Below, one piece after another: positions 58,801 to 64,000 of a DNA stretch of 64,000 nt. Made by a program: the position numbers and the translations under genes. Numbering within the stretch: position 1 is the stretch's first letter; every line of letters starts with the position of its first letter. The notes beneath the pieces are model-generated. The model made no database searches. It was not told the DNA's origin and saw nothing but the letters and a program-made list of their open reading frames with translations. The stretch comes from Diatrype stigma (taxonomy: Eukaryota > Ascomycota > Sordariomycetes > Xylariales > Diatrypaceae): positions 1 to 64,000 of the forward strand of contig JAKJXP020000131.1 of the NCBI GenBank assembly GCA_022225965.2, written 5' to 3'.

Positions 58801-59300
58801 CGAACACATAGTTAGCCTCAATCGCCTCAGATTCCTGACCGTCCTCCTGGATGCCCGTCCACCACACGCCGGCACTCGCGCTCCCGTACAGCCCTGGTCT
58901 CCCGCGGCCTGGTACCGAGGGCGTATACGTTAGGGATTACCACTGTCATCCGAGCCGCCTGACAAGTGTTGGTCACTGATTCTTGGCCTAGACCTGGACC
59001 CGGAGCCCGATCCCGACTCCTGAGCGAGCAGGGCGCGGTAGGTCCACTGAGCCGGAGACGCCCGCGTCCGTCAAAACCCCGACGCGACGGTCGTCAGCGG
59101 CTGGGTCCCGATGTTGCGGATGGTGGTAGCTTCGAGGAGGGAGCTGTCACTGCCGCTGTCGCCGCCGGCTTTGGCGAGCGAAGCCCCGTTGTCTTCGCTG
59201 ACGTGGAAAGCCGCCCTCGTCCCCCGACGCCGGGTGTGGACCGGGGTCTTCCGATCTGTAAATATAGCTAGTACTTCCCACACTCTCATCTTGTCGTAGG
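58801..59300 (-). pseudogene. GC-rich possible coding relic
   Basis: A 500-bp GC-rich island in AT-rich flanks reads protein-like on the minus strand, but only in pieces and in different frames: RAAFHVSEDNGASLAKAG then ATTIRNIGTQPLTTV near 59240-59090, a frameshift or stop at about 59070, and LYGSASAGVWWTGIQEDG then EAIEANYVFEMGKG near 58895-58790. I do not recognise the family. The composition contrast and frame breaks suggest a fragment of a decayed gene. It could instead be chance open sequence. Confidence 0.3.
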
Positions 59301-59913
59301 TAGGTATCAGCATATGATGGCAATCAACTAAGCATTAGAACCCGAGTTCTGGGATACGTCCGGGATACATCTACTTCAGGATCAGGATCAGTGTTAGGGC
59401 GCGCGAGGAAGCATTCCCAACTTTCTTCCCCTGGACCTGACGGAAGCAGGGATTGATTTGCTGGTAAAACAAAGAGACTGCTGTTGTACCTCTATGCAGA
59501 GCATGGCTATTGGTTGGATGTGTACGAGTCAAACTATCCATGGAATGTGATGCCATCGTGCCTCGGTTCAATCGGCAAGGTGAGTTGATGTTGGATGACA
59601 GTTCTATAACAGTATCTCGAGGCAAACAAAGAAACCAGTCATTATGACCATAACGTGACACACCTTTTGGCACTTCCGTCTGGTTTATATATTAAGCACC
59701 CTTGCCTTATATCTACCAAGCAGTCAAGTCATGCCTTATATGCAAACGTGACTCAGAGCCAACTTGTCAAATTATCTATATATTCCAGCATTGTGATATG
59801 CTTTCCCAAACTCAGCACATCATATTCATCACGAAACCCCCCTACTGGCAGGGCCAGTAACTATCACTTTTACTCCAGAGACGGACTTTTTTACAACTAC
59901 GACCCGACCCACG
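59301..59913. other. Intergenic, upstream of the secreted-protein gene
   Basis: No gene is seen. It includes the promoter of the small secreted protein. Confidence 0.4.
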
Positions 59914-60656
59914 ATGCAGCTAGCCATGAATCTCTCCAAGCTCCTCTTTGCCATCTTGGGTTTGGCGACAATCTGCTCCTCCTCAGCGATGCCATTAGCT
60001 CACATCCAGCGGGATCTGGAACCCCATCCAGAGCAAAGCTTTGTGCTCTCTTGTGCTCAATCAGTAGTTGGGGCAGAAGGGCCTTCGGCGAAGTATAAAC
60101 TACAATCCTTGTGTACCACAAACGAGGGAAAACCACTTTGCTCAAAGCTACCTCTAGACCCGTATGTGTTCTTCTCTCACTCGCCTTCCTTATCCCTTTA
60201 CTTTTCTTCTGGTTTTGCTATACCATGATACTCTGTGGTACGTCTGGTATCGATTATTGGCGTCACTTTTCTTGTTACTATGGGACGTAGCCACTATCCC
60301 AGACTCCCAGTTTGAAAATACCTAATTGACTGGCTCAACTGGACTCCTATAGTTACTTCAAGTATCGCGATGGCCACCTCGAAAGAGCATCTGATGGAGA
60401 AATTTCCTCGCAGTGCACTTGCAAATTGAACACTGACGCAGGAGGCCTGTCGGCGGTGCTCCAGTGCACATGCAACAACGTCTTTGTTTCCCTGGCCATT
60501 GGTAAGTGTCTCCAGTCCATTAAGGAGCTTAGATTATATTGGCCCTCGTTGAATAGTCCTGACATATGGTATTTTGCCACAGGCGATTACATTATCAACT
60601 CTGGCGGTTTTCTGATGTGCGATGGTATCAAGGGCGAAGAGTGCAGCGGCTCCTGA
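59914..60656 (+). CDS. Small secreted cysteine-rich protein (effector-like)
   Basis: Three exons, 59914-60161, 60353-60501 and 60583-60656, join in phases 2 and 1 to give 156 residues. The N-terminus MQLAMNLSKLLFAILGLATI is a clear signal peptide, with cleavage likely near SSSAMP or a little later. The mature part has about nine Cys, in SCAQ, LCTT, LCSK, paired QCTC boxes (SQCTCKL, LQCTCNN), MCDG and ECSG. There is no TM helix after the signal peptide and no known enzyme motif. This is the profile of fungal effector or cell-wall proteins. It sits in a gene-poor AT-rich stretch with orphan ORFs, typical surroundings for such genes. A later in-frame Met at 59926 is an alternative start. Function unknown. 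Confidence 0.7.
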
Positions 60657-61488
60657 AGTTTTCTACCCTTATGAAGATGAGCAAGACGAACCAACGTTAT
60701 GGCTTCACCTTCGGTGGTCCAGGTTTCATGTATCCCGCTAGCCACTAACTGAGAACATGGGAGGGGTAGCTTAGATCGGGGTGCGTGAATTCCTTATGGA
60801 GGGTCATATGTTGTCAAACGGAGTGGTAGTTTTCGAGGTCAAGTGTGATATTGCAGTACATAGCCAAATATGTGGAATAGGGGGCTGGTTAGGCACCTCT
60901 TTACGCACCTAACCAATCCTCACTTCAGCTACTTGCTTAGCCAAAACACGTATTTTTCGTTCTTCGAACTAACACGCAATAATGCCAGCCCGATATTAAA
61001 GTCAAAGTACGTGATGTAGTTATGCTTATAAGGTCAGCATCCAGATTCATCTTGCTACCTAGTCGTGATTATCCTCCTTCTGCGGCTTTACCCAATGAAA
61101 TAAAACATCTCCTAAATGTGGTGACTAGGGTCTTTTGACGCACATCCTATCATAGATAGGATATTCTCAGCGAGTACTAAAGTGTCCGAACCGAAGGAAG
61201 CGAGAGCAACACCTTTAAATGACGAAAACCGATATTCGGTGCTCAAGTAACGGCCTGTCGCCAGCCCGGTATTATTGGCTTATATTTGCATCATAGAGAC
61301 ATCTTGATTGCTCTTGAATAGTGTTATATTTAGGGTCCATAGCATCTATTTATTCCATATTCTATTGAATCTACAGCAGTAAGAATGATAAAACCAAGAA
61401 GTGACTGCCTACTTCGAGAGTTATGAAACTGGGCAATCTACCCGGCGTATGTAGGATGGGGCGCACAAAACCACAAGACTTCCTTTAA
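60657..61488. other. Gene-free, AT-rich
   Basis: 3' flank of the secreted-protein gene. No gene, RNA or repeat is supported. Confidence 0.4.
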
Positions 61489-61827
61489 CTAGTAGTAGTC
61501 TCCCACAGCTTCATTGAGGGCCCCTTCTGCCTGGTAATGAGGACATGGGCACCAATGATCTTGGTGCCTTGGAACTCTGTGTGGGCATGGACACCAATGG
61601 TCATCTAGGGGGCTGACCAATTGACCAGCCACGGATGATCGGCACCTAGATGGTTGGTTGGCATCGTTGGTTTTATGATCAAAGGTCTCTGCGAGCGGAG
61701 ACGGACTATCTGATGTCTTTGCGGAAGATTGAGTTGGCGTCACTTGTCGGTGCAACTCCTTGGGAGAAGCATCTTGAATTGCCTTCTGGTTGATGGGAAC
61801 CGACTTGGATGATTCTTTCCCACTCAT
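61489..61827 (-). CDS. Doubtful ORF, 112 codons, duplicated HWCPCPH motif
   Basis: The frame starts MSGKESSKSVPINQ and ends EAVGDYY. It has a Ser/Thr/Lys-rich hydrophilic first half, then two copies of (D)HWCPCPH about 14 residues apart. These come from an imperfect direct DNA repeat around 61530-61610 (GGGCACCAATG-like). No family is recognised. It touches the frame 62141-61827 end to end, so the two might be exons of one gene, but I could not find a convincing intron. Confidence 0.3.
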   Translation of the reverse strand: MSGKESSKSVPINQKAIQDASPKELHRQVTPTQSSAKTSDSPSPLAETFDHKTNDANQPSRCRSSVAGQLVSPLDDHWCPCPHRVPRHQDHWCPCPHYQAEGALNEAVGDYY

Positions 61828-62141
61828 TATGACGGTAGTTGAACTGCTACTAGTTTCTGTAGTAATACTGGCTTTTGAGTAGATTCCTTATGTACGTTTT
61901 GTGCTGTAGAGAGCCTGGGTATCTTAGGAATGAGCAAGCTTTTATACCTTTCGTGGATCTTATCAAAGTCTTTTATTAGATCGTTAGACTGGAACAGCTC
62001 TCTTTGTCTTACATTTGACCTCCGGGTCAAAGATCGATGTAATTGTAAATCCTTTATTAACATGTTAGGTATGAAGGGCATTGTTACAACCATCAAGACG
62101 ACGTAATTATCTATTGTACCCCAAAGGCGTTTTTCTTTCAC
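61827..62141 (-). CDS. Doubtful ORF, 104 codons
   Basis: The frame begins MKEKRLWGTIDNYVVLMVV, which includes a short hydrophobic stretch, then a basic helical part (RRSNVRQRELFQSNDLIKDF). No motif is recognised. It may be non-coding or the first part of a decayed gene continuing into 61827-61489. Confidence 0.2.
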   Translation of the reverse strand: MKEKRLWGTIDNYVVLMVVTMPFIPNMLIKDLQLHRSLTRRSNVRQRELFQSNDLIKDFDKIHERYKSLLIPKIPRLSTAQNVHKESTQKPVLLQKLVAVQLPS

Positions 62142-62878
62142 TCGCTGTCCGGCCTATATACGACTGACAATGCCTATGTCCACATCAATGTTGATAGCAA
62201 CAATTCCTTGCGTATTTAGGACGAGCCTGTACCGGGCTGGTGCAATCTACGTCGTTAACTTCGTTCGTCCTTAATACTGCTTGGTTTACGAGTGGTACAT
62301 ATTTACGGGAGGTCGAATATCGTGGTCTGGCCGATATTCCAAGTTTTCCTGATCATGTGTCTTACCTGCTGATCCGCGACTACACGGGTGGAACAAGTTG
62401 CCGACTTGAATTTCGAACTCTCATGTGGTAGTAAGATATACCTGGGAACCTGCAGCTCCGAGTAGTTGTGACATGCTCGTTTTCATCTTTCATCCAGCTT
62501 TACTTTACCTAAGTGAAGAAGCCCTGCTACGCCGGTGAAAATATGACTCTTGCCTAAGTAGCTACAGTAGTCGAATGGTCTCGATCGCATATAGTCATGA
62601 TGTCTTGTACCAAGCGCAACAATACCCTTGTTCATACTTTCCGTTTCCCTACAATGTTGTAGCAGTGTGTTTCCTATCAACGTCACCGTTATCTTGTTTC
62701 TTAGTAGTATAAAAAACACGGGGTTTTTCTCCTTCATTGTCATGGAAGCCTCAACCACCACGGTGCACGGCAAATCGTGTAGAATCAACCACCTGCTTAA
62801 GATTAACCAACAGACTAAGTCCTGTGGTATCATAGGCAAACACTCAAGAATCCAACAATCCACATAACCAACGACCTG
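62142..62878. other. Intergenic, upstream of the orphan membrane-protein gene
   Basis: No gene is convincing. It probably includes the promoter of the 62879 gene. Confidence 0.35.
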
Positions 62879-63586
62879 ATGGTGTGGCTACCAGAGACGG
62901 TGGGGCAACGAATTGCCTTCGCCATAACTCTCGTATACGGGTCCATCAGCGCCTGGGGAATTTCAAACCGTGTCACATGGTTTTTCGTGATGGCCCTGCT
63001 GCCCTCCGTGGCGCGCGAAGTCATCGTGAATCCGGAGGGGGCAGCAAACTGGGTCGCGCACAAGGTGCTGATACCGATCCGGCTCTACGACGCCGTCTCG
63101 GCCAGGCTTTTTGCTGTCGTGACCTGGTGCGCTGCCGTGGGGGCCTGGTTATTTGCCGCCGGACCCGCGCCCTGGCCGCAACCACCGCACGCGGTTCCTG
63201 AAGTCTGGCCCTTCCACGACTGGGACCCTCTGTTGCAGCAGCAACCGCCGCCGGGGGGGTTCCCCGCGCCTCGTGGTCATCGCGTGGAGAATGTGCACCA
63301 CTGCGCTTGTCTTGACGAGAGAGCGGAGGCGCTGGAGCGCGAGCTGCTGCTGCAGCGAGCTGCCTTCTTCGACCTTCAGGATCAGGCTCAGGATGATCGA
63401 AGGCAGCTGCAGGAGGAGATTAATCTGAGGCTTAACACGCCGCGGAATGGTTTCGTCCAGCAGCGCGAGATGCTTGCGCAGGTCGCGGCGCTCCAGACTG
63501 ACCTGGCGCGGACGCAGGCCGAGCTGGCGCAGGCGCGTGGGCTGATCAGGCAACACCTAGGCCAAGGGCAGCCAGGTCAAGGATAA
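62879..63586 (+). CDS. Orphan membrane and coiled-coil protein
   Basis: Single exon, 235 residues, not recognised. Hydrophobic segments lie at about 9-25 (IAFAITLVYGSISAWGI), 33-45 (VTWFFVMALLPSV) and 78-93 (LFAVVTWCAAVGAWLFAA). A Pro-rich, Trp-containing linker (PAPWPQPPHAVPEVWPFHDW) follows. From about 143 the protein is a heptad-like coiled coil (ERAEALERELLLQRAAFFD, then LAQVAALQTDLARTQAELAQ) ending GQGQPGQG. The layout suggests an anchored protein with a cytosolic coiled coil. The frame is GC-rich against AT-rich flanks, which supports coding and hints at a different origin from the surroundings. An alternative frame starting 62884 is a shadow. Confidence 0.6.
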   Translation: MVWLPETVGQRIAFAITLVYGSISAWGISNRVTWFFVMALLPSVAREVIVNPEGAANWVAHKVLIPIRLYDAVSARLFAVVTWCAAVGAWLFAAGPAPWPQPPHAVPEVWPFHDWDPLLQQQPPPGGFPAPRGHRVENVHHCACLDERAEALERELLLQRAAFFDLQDQAQDDRRQLQEEINLRLNTPRNGFVQQREMLAQVAALQTDLARTQAELAQARGLIRQHLGQGQPGQG

Positions 63587-64000
63587 GACCTGGTTAATTA
63601 CAACCTGGTCTAAATCTGCCTATCGGCGAGGCAAAGGGGTGAAGGGGTAAAGGGAGGGTTGCTAACTGCAATTGTTTACATGTTCTATGTTGAGGTAGTC
63701 TATTGAATAAATAGGTTAAATTGCTGATGGCACAGATTAAAACTGAAGCTAATGGGACACAAGAACGAAATCGCTGGGTGTACTACCTAGTAGAACATTG
63801 CCTCTTGTCAAAATGAAACACACAAAAGCAGGAGAAAATGTGCTTAAGCACAGTAATAATACAAAAGAAATAAGATCATTCATTTCGTTCGACCGGAGGG
63901 GCATACTTTTTCTTAATTCGAAGAAGATACTTTAAAACTACACATGTGTGACTTTATATAGGTGATGCAAGATCTGTTTCTGAGACAGTATTAGAAGATT
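63587..64000. other. Right edge, no gene seen
   Basis: AT-rich 3' flank of the orphan membrane-protein gene. No feature is supported. Confidence 0.4.

Overview
The window is nuclear DNA from a filamentous ascomycete (Pezizomycotina), most likely a sordariomycete. Genes carry short introns of about 50-200 bp with GT..AG borders and fungal branch sites. There are clear orthologues of filamentous-fungal proteins: a VIVID-type LOV photoreceptor, a Kch1/Prm6 potassium-influx protein, a long NOT4 and an NPC1-related sterol transporter. There are no operons and no CRISPR. All gene models below were spliced by eye by matching donor/acceptor phase, so exon ends are proposals.

Left third (1-18.2 kb) is accessory, metabolism-type DNA. 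In order it holds an intact cytochrome P450 (+), an HSL-type alpha/beta hydrolase (-), a second alpha/beta hydrolase broken by an in-frame TGA (-), a TauD-type 2-oxoglutarate dioxygenase (-) divergent from a Dal5-type MFS carrier (+), an intron-containing tRNA-Gln(CUG) (+) and a Gre2-like NAD(P)-dependent reductase (-). Last comes a decayed, internally deleted highly reducing polyketide synthase (+, about 14.5-18.2 kb). Its KS, AT, DH and ER remnants are still in the canonical order, but with stops, frameshifts and missing catalytic cores. I read this as a secondary-metabolite or catabolic locus whose backbone gene has died while several tailoring-type genes stay intact. That the genes once formed one pathway is inference.

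Middle (19-42.5 kb) is mostly conserved housekeeping: a CUE/DUF1771/Smr protein (Cue2-like, ribosome-associated mRNA cleavage), NPC1-related sterol transporter, an unrecognised poly-Q coiled-coil protein whose stop codon abuts a (CAGGGC)n array, nicotinamide/nicotinate mononucleotide adenylyltransferase, Kch1, a pseudokinase (HRD to HRN, DFG to NFG) and a Roadblock/LC7-like protein with a disordered tail. Intergenic stretches of 1-2.5 kb hold only small simple repeats.

Right third (44-64 kb): a VIVID orthologue with an unusual low-complexity insertion of about 75 residues inside its LOV domain, after more than 3 kb of gene-free upstream DNA. Next are NOT4 (RING, RRM, CCCH), whose last intron appears to allow two different C-termini, the complex I 30-kDa subunit (NDUFS3) and an 82-residue small protein. 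The end of the window is accessory again: a GC-rich possible coding relic, a three-exon cysteine-rich small secreted protein (effector-like), two doubtful ORFs with a duplicated HWCPCPH motif, and an orphan membrane/coiled-coil protein.
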